A stretch of DNA of 64,000 nucleotides from Paragonimus westermani. Taxonomy: Eukaryota > Platyhelminthes > Trematoda > Plagiorchiida > Troglotrematidae. This document shows positions 47,937 to 58,585 of this stretch, piece after piece. The position numbers and the translations under genes are program-made. Position 1 is the first letter of the stretch; each line of letters begins with the position of its first letter. Where the stretch lies: assembly GCA_008508345.1 (NCBI GenBank), contig QNGE01003876.1, positions 6,346 to 70,345 on the forward strand. Reading direction: 5' to 3'. The notes beneath the pieces are model-generated. The model searched no databases. It was not told where the DNA came from and saw only the letters and a program-made list of their open reading frames with translations.

Positions 47937-50900
47937 CACTCAAAATTCGTCAGTGTTGTTTTGATCAACGTATTCTAGAAACCAGTTGTTTGCTTCTCCT
48001 TCATGGAATTAACTGAATAATTCTTGTTGTCCATGATAATTAACATCTTCAGCTTTTGTTTGGTGTTTAATGTTCGGTGAGGAATAACTGTGGTTGTGCG
48101 GTTTTTGAATAAGTTTTGTTCAAACAGTTGATCAGTTACAAGCAATTGGGAATGGCGGATTTATTAATATGGAGTTTGCTTATTTGATTTTATCGAAGGG
48201 GCAATAATCAATCAGTCATGGAAGAACGGCAGCAAAGCGCTTGAAAATCGATAAGTGAAACTGATAGAAGTGGAATGTTAAAAAGTGAATAGTTTTCTAC
48301 CCGCTACTACTTTTTCTATGCACCTTTGAAATACCTGTCTTATTCAAGATTCTAAGTTTCAGGCAATTCGATGATTAGATGTAACTCTTCGAAGATTCAG
48401 AACTATTCTAAGGTGTAATCTGACAAACATTCCGTAGTTTCACTTGCACGAAAGATAAGATTTGGATCAAGTTTGCCATAATACAACACGTGGTAGTCGG
48501 ACGTCGGTGGTTGTGATTGGACTACTTAAACAGATCGGTAGTATTGAAAAGAAAGGAAAATTGCAATCGCATTCTGATATTCTATGCTCACCAAAATAAC
48601 GGTCCATTAACGAAGAATGATAGTCAAACATCCGGTTTACTTCATTCACTTCATTTGAACAGAGTGTATACCCATTACAAGAGGCTAAAATTTCGTTCGT
48701 TTCTATCAGTCACAAAACTACTTGTTTCACAAAAACGGTAACAATTATTGGTCACACAGATTTATTAAATAGTCAGGACCGTGCACAATCGACGGGCCGC
48801 GCTGGCCGATTTTGTGTTTAAAACATCAGCTGGCACAGTTTCGATAATAGTCAGTAACTCCTGGATCGAAATGCACAACTACATTCTGAAAAAGCCAAGT
48901 CGGTCTCTTTTGGCAACGTGATATTCGGCAATTGACGTGATATTCCCAGCGGTTACTAAACCAGCCCAAGATTGTCACGTCCGCAGCTGTTTAATGGTTA
49001 CTTCAGCTACGCTGACAGGCCTATCAATATGTTCGACCCGTATGAATGTTACGGCCGTTCTAGGTGAACTGGCGAACGCAATGTTATTGGTGACGGTTAA
49101 GAGGAATAATGTGTATTGACGTGTTACCTATGGGACCGATGAGAATAAATGGAAACTCAGCACAGAGCAATCTAAAGTTCTTTTTTGTGTCTTGAAAAAC
49201 AATTGTTCACTTCGACTAAATAAACTTACAAATGAAACCAAGATTGTTGCCTCTATTTCCGAAAATTCTGAGAACTACTGTTTCAAAGATTGCAGACAAA
49301 TTTCATTTCACACACTGTTGTTCACGACGAACAATTGAGTTTTGCCAATACTACATTGTTATTCATAGGAAATATCCACATCTTAGGAATGCTAAAGACT
49401 ATTCCCAGTCTGAAGGCAGCTTCACATCAAACGTCTGACTAAAATTTTCGAGGTATATCGGCAAATATTGGTACCCTACGTGGGACAGTTTCCATCCCCG
49501 GAAGAGGGTTAAACACTTCAATCTCTATCACGTTTTTACTCTTCGCTCCTATTCAACAGAACATTGAAAGGCAGTAGCGATTTGCTACGTCTTTTATTTA
49601 GGCTTATCTCTTACACATGCAAAGCAAACGATGGTTTTATTCAAGGTCATGGTGCTGGAAAGCGTAAACTAACATAAAGTCATACGGCTATCGTCAGAGT
49701 CCGTTGTATGTTAACCGTACGTATTGCGTCAATCTCTAACAAACACATTTGACAAGTTATTATGTGCAAGTTAAATGACAGCCTAGCTAGATGGTTAAAC
49801 CAACCGGCATCAGGACTATGAACCACAACGTTTCGTTAAATTTACGCCCCAATTAACTTCGTTTACACCAACGGCAAACAAACGCGGCTTTGTACGTTCC
49901 TTTGTTCACTGGCCGGACAACCATATACAGAATAAACATTGATAATACAAAGCGGTTTTGAAAGAACTCCCCATTGGTCAATGGTTACCTGAGAAGTTAG
50001 ACTGAATTACACTGTATATAAAAGCTAGTCAAAACTCTGGCTGAAATTGTCTTCGAAAAGGAGGTTTGTTCGCAGCTTACCCAAACATCTGATCAGGCAT
50101 CCACTAGTGTGATCACTCGGGTTGATCTTGAACCGTACTTAAAGATTTGCTGCATTTGAACCGTTAGTATCCAGTCACGATATACTTTTTTATGTTTCTG
50201 GAAGTGATTCAAAAGCCGCTAAGAATCCTAAAGTAACTGGCCAGATAACCGAAAATTAGGATGGCGTACTTTCCCAGGATTGGACGAGATGCCCATAAAC
50301 AAAGTGACAGTGTGTAGTCACCAAGATGGCATCATGAAAACCAGAAATACGGAAGTTCAGAAGAAACCCAGCGTTTTCCGCTGTCAAACCCCTATGATTG
50401 CTAGCGTTTACGGGAACAGCCGGTATCAGGTGGTATGTGTGTCTAAGAGTGGCCGAATCAACCAATAACAGTTTTGCGCAACCGACACTGGTTGCAGTGG
50501 AACGCATCAGTTTCAGTTGCTGTACCTGTTGAATTGCACTCCCAATTTATGAATGTACCGGTCTTACGTAGGCAACCGACCACGAGAGAACCAAAATTCT
50601 GACCATATGCTGCACTTGATTTCTAGTATCGCCACAGTATTTCTGAGTAGAATTAATTCAGACGTGTCATTAATATCTGAATCGCATATTCCATAATCGA
50701 TTGGTGTATGCGTACATTCGTTTCAGTCTTGTGCGCCAACAAAGGAGCTTTCCATTTATTTGCGAGTCTTGCCCCTTTTATCGTATAATGCAATAAAACA
50801 TTTTTATTGGGAACAAACAACGTTAAACTTGAACACACATTCACAAGACTGTTTAACTATTCGAAAACAATGATCACACCATGTTCACAACATTCACGAA

Positions 50901-52362
50901 GTATACCACTGAGATTACTGAAGAGGTCAAGTGTGCTGTTGGTTTTTTGAGGTATAACGTTAAAATTTACGTGTATCCAGTCCAGCCTCATTCGAAACAA
51001 TTCACATAATTCTATAATGTTCATTGTTACACTCTCAGTTTCACAAGTTACTATCCTCAAATGCCTACTTATGGGAAAAAAGCTCAGTGTAACCTTGTTG
51101 AATGAAATTTCCTAAATGAACGCCGACTAACAGCAGACAGCGTGTTGGTAAGCGCATGTTAATGACACTGACCAAGTCGAAGAATTCAACTGTTGACAAT
51201 CTTTTGTTTGCAATAATTCAAGCTTGGTGGTAAACACAACCGTTAGTACAATTCTCTTGATCTGGTGTTATAAAAAAGGTTGGCTCAGTTACCAGTTTTG
51301 TTCAGCCTGTTTCAGTAACCTGACACGACTTGGGTAGAACTTTACCTATCATCTAAACGTGCGCAGGTGTAGCGTACGTAATGGACAGCACATGTAAGGT
51401 TTTCCAGTTTTCCAGCTTCACATCGCTTCCTTACATTTCGTAGGGCAAAAAAATGCTATATACTATTGAGATGTATTCGGAGAACGTATTATCCTTGGTC
51501 GGAAGCACGTTCAAGTCTGAAGTTCACCTTGAAAACAGAAGTGTTTTCTACATATCCGAAACACATTGTATCTGTCTAAAGAAACCGATAGTTTGTCAAA
51601 TTTACTAGCCACTGAAGCGTAGTATAATTTGTCCGGTCTATAAAGTTAGCGTTTTTCTTCGTTGCAACATTCTGAGATCAGGTTTAAATATCGATCGGTG
51701 GAATTGTGGTAATGTTCATTGGCGGAAGATCTCGGCTCATTAATTCTGAAATATGACGTGTGAATTTCAGCCCAAGATCACCAACTAACGAAGGCAGCAA
51801 CCAGAATAGCCTTGTAGTAACCCTTTCCAGGGTTGATGACATACAATATTTTGTAGTAAATAGGTCATGAATTGCTTTTATGTGACGAAAGTGTTGCAGA
51901 CTCAAATAAAGACTGTAGCGGACGAAGAACTAAAATTGTGTAAAAAGGTTGCCAAACCGTTTGAAAAGTAAGGGGAACTTTCATAAATAATCCTACTTAC
52001 AAACTTATGTAATGTAATGATAAGTGATAATCGTCAAAATTGAAAACGGTTTGCACTGGTTCACTCTGTATATGACTGACACAACGAATCTACTGTTAAA
52101 TGAAAATTCATGAGCCAGAAATATACTGGCTGTGATTCACGACAAACCACCCACCTTGCAGTACTTCGTGAGGGCTCATTCAAGATGTCATCGAGTTTAC
52201 ACTAAAGCTTGCAGAATAACTATAGCTACAGTCGTAAGAAGAAACACATGTGTTGTTCGATTGTCATATGCAAAGTCATTAGTAGTCCTGGTAATAATTA
52301 TAGATCTTGAATCAACAGAGCGAGGTAGTCTTGTTAGCACAGCAACAGTTTTTTGTTTGCAG
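47937..52362. other. AT-rich, no gene supported
   Basis: A Cys-containing frame with an EGF-like echo (near 49030-49120) is noted under findings. The remainder is featureless. Confidence 0.35.
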
Positions 52363-52470
52363 TGCCCACCACATTCTGCCCAGTTGAACAAAGACGATCA
52401 CCTGTTTACTGGTCCATTAACGGTTAAGCTCTACACATCTTCCTTTGGCGGGCCAGTAGGATATGAGTAA
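52363..52470 (+). CDS. Weak candidate exon
   Basis: A textbook acceptor (AACAGTTTTTTGTTTGCAG) is followed by a 35-codon frame (CPPHSAQLNKDDHLFTGP, LYTSSFGGPVGYE) ending in a stop. A donor-like A|gtaaat overlaps the stop. The family is unknown. Confidence 0.18.
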   Translation, partial: CPPHSAQLNKDDHLFTGPLTVKLYTSSFGGPVGYE

Positions 52471-53239
52471 ATTTCCAACGCAGAAGTCGGTTAGAATGTA
52501 CCATTGCAATATGAAGATAATGGCTTACTGTGGCTCTACGAGGCAGCAAGAGTGCAGGTTTTCGGTTTTGCTCCCTAAGAGGCTTCTGTTGAAAATTTTC
52601 ACATCGTGACATTGGTGCATTAATTACAGTGTGACTGGAAATAGGAACGAACTTTTGTTAGACAGCGATCCGAATAGAGCAACACACGTAGTGATTTCGG
52701 GGTAAGTAGGACAGTGAAGAGAACAATATAAATGTTTACATTGTTTACTGGTCTGCGAATTAACGTTCTGTTCCTGACCGAATGGCATCAGGCAAGTGAT
52801 TTTGCTCATGGACAAATTCATGCACCAGAAGTCATTCAGAAAGGGGAAAGTCACATTGATGAAACGGAAAGTATGCCGGTGAGGTTCATCCAAGGCAAGC
52901 GCATGCCATTTAATATATTTTCTGGGAGTGGAAATAAGTTATGTACGACTAACAGTGAGAACTTTACCAAGAAAATCAATGCGCTACCGCTCCATTTACA
53001 ACTTAAATCGAGGGTGTTAAATGAGTGCGACCTTCTAAATTAGTGGGTGCATGCTGCCCGTGGATCACGTCTTGCCACCGAGTGAACAAGACGGACAGGA
53101 CAAACGGTTAGCACCAGATAGTTCAGAACGACAGCTGCAAGTTGACCATTCTAACTGTGATTTCTTCATGAAGGCAGCGACACAATAAGGCAATGAGTAG
53201 AATAAAATTAAGCGGAAGAAGGGCAGCAAACCTTTTCTG

Positions 53240-53810
53240 TACTTGGAGCTAGTGAATGCTTTCCAAGATTTCTGTGTGAGTTCAGAAGCGATGCATTTTT
53301 TCGACTTGCACACTTTGTTTGTAAATGTTCCTCTGTATGAGATTATTAACCTACTTTGTTCGAATTTGAATGAGCTGTCTGTAATTCAGTTGATATTTCA
53401 CGAGTGGCAGCCCACTGTACACCTCCATACCGACACTATATAAGATATTTGTCGATGATTGCTTGAACTTCAGTGCCTGTGTTAAGTTTGTTCGGGTTCT
53501 AACCCTATGAATTTATCTGTTATACATAAGAATATGTCAGACGGCATTCTACCTTTTCCAGACATCACGAGGTGCCATAATGGCGAGCTCCAAAGGTCAC
53601 CTTATCTCAACTCCCCTTGAAGAGACCAGCACTTCCAGTCAATCATGCACTCATGATGTACCAGAGAGTGTAGTTTGGCAGGTGTGGTTTGGCAGGGCCC
53701 GACAGATTTGCACAGATGGTCATCTCACAGAAGAAGAACAGGTTCTAACAGTCACATCATTTGCTAACAGATTCACGGGTAAATTTATATTGGTTCATAG
53801 TTAGAAATAA
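53240..53810 (+). pseudogene. Penelope-like element reverse transcriptase relic
   Basis: FFDLHTLFVNVPLYEIINLL at 53297-53356 matches the RT palm motif 'SFDVvSLFTnvPl.eti..l', including the catalytic Asp (53303). A second-frame phrase KIFVDDCLNF (53442-53471) matches the 'Y.RyvDDtf' box, and both Asp are kept (53454-53459). The open frame 53580-53804 gives FGRARQICTDGHLTEEEQ and VTSFANRFTGKFI. These fit the stretch downstream of the palm in Penelope-like and related RTs ('..l..Ra..ics....l..E...l...f..NgYp..fi'). About 50 codons between the first two motifs, instead of about 100, point to an internal deletion. The 53562-53777 segment also looks like an exon (good acceptor, ACGG|gtaaat donor), but the RT reading explains it better. 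Confidence 0.55.
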
Positions 53811-55377
53811 GCAGCAAAATTTGCCGTCTACATTGGTCGCATAACAGAGGCGTACATAGCGCTACAGTACAAAGGTGGCTATTTGTCCATTGTGGTAGGT
53901 AACCCGATTCAGTTCGCTGTGAATCCGACATAACCTGCAGCTGCATTACGTCTGTTCTCGATAGGAGGGATCAGTTACGAAAACACTAGATATGACCAGT
54001 GTTATGTGCGTAAAAGTTATTAGCTTACGCAAAATTCACTCTGTTTAACTGCTGTTACCTCCCGCCTTCGAAATGTTAACAAATCATAACTTGGTGTTTT
54101 GAAGATCCTGATCAAAAGAGCTTAATGCCTTAGGCAACAACTGGTACAAGGACCAGAACGAAAACGGCCTACCGTTATAAAATGCACTGTGCGTTAATAG
54201 TTTTATAAAACCAAAATGACTCCAGTTGACAGGTGAGCTTCACATCGGACAAGATTGTTTTCAGGTGAGCCGGTAGGGACTGGTTTCGGAAACTGGTATA
54301 TCTATCAGTGAATCACGCCAGAGAGAGGAATTCCATCTTCAAGTAACTGGAAAGGAACGGTCAAGGCAAACGAACTACATTGAACGGAAAAGTGTAATTC
54401 ACGAAGGATACACTGGAGACTTCAATTAACCCTCAAAATTAGATGACAAAGGCCTCAGCTTACTTGTTTGGTAGGAAAAATCGATTGACCCGGAAAAAAT
54501 TTGAGAACCCAATCGTAGAAATTGACACTTAGACCATAGGAAAAAGGGGATACATGAAAGCATAAAGTATAAGAGAACGGTGTAGAAACAGTCAATAGTT
54601 GTGCTTAAACAATCACATGGTCATACGAGTGAGCAACCTGATCTCAGACACATGTTGTCACAGAAATTTCAAGTAACGATCTGCTAATGAATTGCTACAG
54701 CTAACTTCAACCAGTTCGAAAGCAGATTTTGTGAAGCACATGCTATCCGGTTTGAAACCTGTTGTTCAATAAGGATGAATATAAATGTCGACTAGCTGCA
54801 CGTTTACGGAGAAACCAGCCGTTTCGTTTCAATTTTCTGATTAACCTCGAATCTGGTCAGTATCAATTTTACATTACCTTCGAATTGGCCCTATGAAATG
54901 AATATTGCAGATTTATCACGTATCTTCATAGACACTGAGAGAGAAGACAGTTTGTCATATCTGTCCTTCCTGTGCGCTTCACTGTACAGGACAGTTTGTC
55001 ATACCAGGTTTTCGATGCTACAACTGATATCGAGTGTTCATTTGAAAAACGTCTTTCTAAATGCACTACTTTTTAGAGTACTGTGCATAACATCACGTGC
55101 TGCAGATTTACAAATCCGTTGTCCGGTTGCTTATTTTCAACAAGAAATATCGCAGTTATGCTATGACAAAACCCACAAGTCTATGGTGTGATTTAGTCGA
55201 AAGGGTACAATCCGAAAGGTTGATACAGAGAACATTAGAGACCATATTCTTTACGTGTATACAAGAAAGAATTTTCTTAAGACTGTGGCCACTGTGATAT
55301 TAGCGAGCGTCCACTGTTAAAACAATCCTATTCAATCTGACCTATCAGTCTTCGGGTTTTTTTACTTTCACTTTCTG
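53811..55377. other. AT-rich, no gene supported
   Basis: A 66-codon plus frame at 55097-55297 sits behind a CTGCAG acceptor-like site. Nothing in this stretch reads as the missing part of the Penelope-like element. Confidence 0.35.
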
Positions 55378-55773
55378 CATCCGTCTTTCATTTTTGAGAC
55401 GGGTTCCGTGTACATTTGTGTTCATGAGGTAAAAAACCTCAAACCATGAACGAACTGGTATCAATCAAGGAAGCAGTTAACGATTATTAGACTAATTTAA
55501 AATATAGCTACTTTCAGCAAATCAAGCGACATGATCTGCTTAAAAAAGGCTGTTCTATACCTATTCACATATCTATTCCCATTTTAGGCACAAGGCTTTC
55601 CATCACATGTTAAAGTAAATCACTTCGGTGCATTAGAATTTCCACCTTAGAATCTTGGGCATAACGGCAGGAACGCGATTGGCTCAATTAATTGTAATGG
55701 ACAACCAACCTCAACTAGAGCACTTCGCACTGGCTGCGTCGACAGAGGAAGTGGTGTGGGCTATTCGAGGGGG

Positions 55774-55992
55774 TCAACGGATTTGCTTAATGAGGATGGG
55801 TTTAGCGGTCAAACTGGGGCACAGATCATTTGACCCTGTTCCTACTAATTCATCAAACAGTGGGCAGTATCGGGTCCCTTGATCTCCGTGAAGAAGGGTA
55901 ACCGTGCGCCAGTCACCGCCTCTTTCGAATGCTCTCATAATACGTCTGCGTATTTCGGGACTTATGCCAGTGTACTTACCTCTGCCAGCCAT
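55774..55992 (-). pseudogene. Possible transposase N-terminal helix-turn-helix
   Basis: A 72-codon minus-strand frame starts MAGRGKYTGISPEIRRRIMR and continues AFERGGDWRTV. The pattern 'is.eiR.RI..afe.G.dw..vA' resembles the helix-turn-helix at the start of IS630/Tc-like or similar DNA transposases. After about 35 residues the similarity is lost. The rest of the frame (DQGTRYCPLFDEL, NDLCPSLTAKP) matches nothing I know. No DDE or DDD catalytic motif was found. The frame lies in the centre of the inverted repeat, and part of it is copied at 56053-56247. It could be a remnant of the element that produced the inverted repeat, or coincidence. Confidence 0.3.
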
Positions 55993-56200
55993 TTATGCGA
56001 CGGAACTAATGAAAATGTTCTCACAAACTGGTTCACTTGCTATTCGAGGGGGTCAACGGATTTGCTTAATGAGGATGGGTTTAGCGGTCAAACTGGGGCA
56101 CAGATCATTTGACCCTGTTCCTACTAATTCATCAAACAGTGGGCAGTATCGGGTCCCTTGATCTCCGTGAAGAAGGGTAACCGTGCGCCAGTCACCGCCT

Positions 56201-56201
56201 N
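56201..56201. other. Single N at the orientation switch
   Basis: The only isolated N of the window lies exactly between the end of the 161-bp direct repeat and the start of the inverted arm. This makes an assembly or gap-filling join likely. Confidence 0.95.
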
Positions 56202-56735
56202 ACCCATCCTCATTAAGCAAATCCGTTGACCCCCTCGAATAGCCCACACCACTTCCTCTGTCGACGCAGCCAGTGCGAAGTGCTCTAGTTGAGGTTGGTT
56301 GTCCATTACAATTAATTGAGCCAATCGCGTTCCTGCCGTTATGCCCAAGATTCTAAGGTGGAAATTCTAATGCACCGAAGTGATTTACTTTAACATGTGA
56401 TGGAAAGCCTTGTGCCTAAAATGGGAATAGATATGTGAATAGGTATAGAACAGCCTTTTTTAAGCAGATCATGTCGCTTGATTTGCTGAAAGTAGCTATA
56501 TTGTAAACTAGTCTAATAATCGTTAACTGCTTTCTTGATTGATACCAGTTCGTTCATGGTTTGAGGTTTTTTACCTCATGAACACAAATGTACACGGAAC
56601 CCGTCTCAAAAACGAAAGACGGATGCCCAAGATTCTAAGGTGATAATTCTAATGCACCAAAGTGATTTGCTTCAACATGTGATGGAAAGCCTTGTGCCTA
56701 AAATGGGAACGGATATGTAAAAATGTATAGATTAT

Positions 56736-57857
56736 AGTCACTGGAAGCGGCTAGTGGAATACCAACGTGAAATTAGTAAAATTGAATCATGTCCGTTAAT
56801 CTTGTTGCTTTAATTTCTCCTAACAATACGCTAACCAAACAAGTGTGTATCACACACAAAAGAACCTCAACGGTTAAAGAGCGTAATGTAAATGGCGTCG
56901 AAAAATTGTGCAAAATCGTGATTACAGCACAATTCACGTAAAACCCACCAGCGTTTTTCAAGATTTTGTTAAATGGAAAGAGAAACAAAGAGCTTATTGA
57001 AACCAGTTACCTGATAACATCATTCTGTCAACAAAGGAATAGGGATTACGAAGACGCAATCAAAATTCGTCCGATATGTTAACGGCGGAAAGTCTGTGAC
57101 GGACATCATGCCTTACGGGGAGAACAAATGGGACAATCAAACTGGCTGTGTTGGGTTCGAACTAATAACATTGTTATCATTGTTTTGGGTAATTACGATC
57201 TCACAGGTGAGTTGCAGTTATTATAGGCTAAAGTTTTAAATAGCTACTGGTGACTTACGCCGATCGAGTTGGTTACCAGTAACCAATATTTTCAATAACG
57301 TTGATTCAGACGGTCCGTTTAGTAAGACCGTTTTCCAATAATACCTTCAGAAAATACGGTCCAATAAATTAATTTTGTGCATTACTACCAACAAGAAGGA
57401 CAACAAGACTGATCTCTTACCTTAAATGTGGATGTACCGAACACGCAAATCATCTAACAGATAGAGCAATCAAACTGGAATAGCCAGTAACTAACACGCA
57501 AAATAGCTATCGGTCAACGGAAAATGGGCTTATATAAACTTTCAAGTGCAGATGACGGTTGGGGCATGCCAGTCAGCACCTAGTAGAAAAGTTTCATAAG
57601 TTCACAACAGTAACCGTAAACAAAATCGATAATACGCAGATGCGCTTTTCCACCCATGGTAAAAAAAACACATATTTGTTCACTGTGTTCAGTGAAAAGC
57701 GAGGAGATAACATCCAGACAGAGTTTCTAATAAAAAGCTGATTGCAATTTAAAGGATTCACTATTCTATATTGAGTGGAAAACGGAAATTCGTTCTAACC
57801 AAACCATTTGCAACCTGGGGCGTGTGGCGCAAATCATCCAACAAACTTATACTGCAG
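56736..57857. other. AT-rich, no gene supported
   Basis: No domain seen. A GGTTCGAA phrase near 57152 resembles a B box but lacks partners. Confidence 0.35.
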
Positions 57858-58340
57858 CCAGATGACGATTAGTCTGTCATACCAAGCTCATCATTCTCTC
57901 GGATTATGACGCGGATGCAAGAAGTGTCTACTTCACATTATATTCGTCAGTTCACCTCCGACTGCCGTAACGCTTGCATTAGAAGGAGTGACAGATTCCA
58001 ACGCTTTAAGATGAAGCAAATTGTCTTCAAAGTTACCGAGTGTCTGATGTGTGACTTAACCAGACGCAGCCTCATCCGACAGCACAAGCCAGCTTCTTCG
58101 AATGCCAAACGTCTGCTGGAGACGGGTCACATGGTCTGTCCAGCAAACGCTTTTCACGTTTTACTGCTTTACCCCAAGCCCATTCAAAGTAAGTCAGTGA
58201 ACACACTCCCGGTCACATGCAACAAACCAGCAGACTCATTACTTATCCTGTTGGTTTCAACAGGCGATTCTATGACCGGCGCATCCCTCCAGTTTGAACT
58301 AATAATACTTAATAGTCTAGAGATAATCGGGCGGGAGTAA
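57858..58340 (+). pseudogene. GIY-YIG endonuclease end of a Penelope-like element
   Basis: The open frame (start codon 57906, open from 57876) reads HYIRQFTSDCRNACIRRSDR, then VFKVTECLMC, LTRRSLIRQHKPASSNAKRL, LETGHMVCPANAFHVLL. This follows the C-terminal pattern of Penelope-like proteins: '..lPY....s..l.r..................vvY.i.C.CG..YIG.T.R.l..R..EH........saia.Hl.etGH.v....a..vl'. The Cys pair (58041-58052) and the downstream R..H and TGH.V blocks remain. The YIG triad and part of the intervening loop are missing, so the nuclease would be inactive. A strong donor-like site (CAAA|gtaagt at 58189) occurs inside the frame, where similarity stops. The RT relic of the same class lies 4.1 kb upstream in the same orientation. 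Confidence 0.58.
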
Positions 58341-58437
58341 CAAGATAGTTGTTTCGCCTCCTGTCGAAACGATTAGGTATTCTGGAAATTACACAAACGT
58401 TAGTACTTGGTGAGATAGCCGTGGCTAATAGGAGATC

Positions 58438-58585
58438 AGTGACGTAGTGGCTAACACGGTTAACTCATGAAAACGTGGTCGGGGTTTCAATCACGGCCCT
58501 CGCATGGATAGGTTCTATTGGCAAACTTTGAAAAAATTGAAACTGAGGTCTAGTGCATCTTTAGGAACTGGGCCTCAATGTAATA
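58438..58585 (+). repeat. tRNA-derived SINE-like repeat
   Basis: An A-box-like TGACGTAGTGG (58440-58450) and a B-box-like GGTTTCAATCA (about 58484-58494) are spaced 44 bases apart, followed by CGGCCCTCGCA. No stable tRNA cloverleaf forms and the 5' acceptor side does not pair. The unit ends near GCCTCAATGTAATA (58572-58585), which recurs at 33883. Such elements are transcribed by RNA polymerase III and mobilised by LINEs. This copy is decayed. Confidence 0.5.

Larger units (their letters stand above)
55378..56735. repeat. Large inverted repeat with 424-bp arms, 161-bp direct repeat and 282-bp monomer
   Basis: The left arm 55378-55801 and right arm 56202-56625 are reverse complements of equal length, with only about four mismatches seen, all in the outer part. 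The 400-base centre contains a perfect copy of 55761-55921 at 56040-56200, followed by one N at 56201 where the sequence flips orientation. Past the right arm, 56626-56735 repeats 56344-56453 in direct orientation (offset 282), so the arm contains a 282-bp monomer unit (56344-56625) followed by a partial second unit. Terminal inverted repeats or target-site duplications were not recognised outside the arms. Confidence 0.85.

Noticed and set aside
53562..53777. Exon with excellent acceptor (TTCTACCTTTTCCAG) and donor-like ACGG|gtaaat
   Set aside because: The encoded phrase fits the region downstream of the Penelope-like RT palm, and the RT motif lies just upstream on the same strand, so the splice signals are probably coincidental.
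55655..56348. Several overlapping frames of 64-85 codons with identical segments on both strands
   Set aside because: They are the same repeat read in direct and inverted copies; at most one frame (the HTH-like one) is worth attention.
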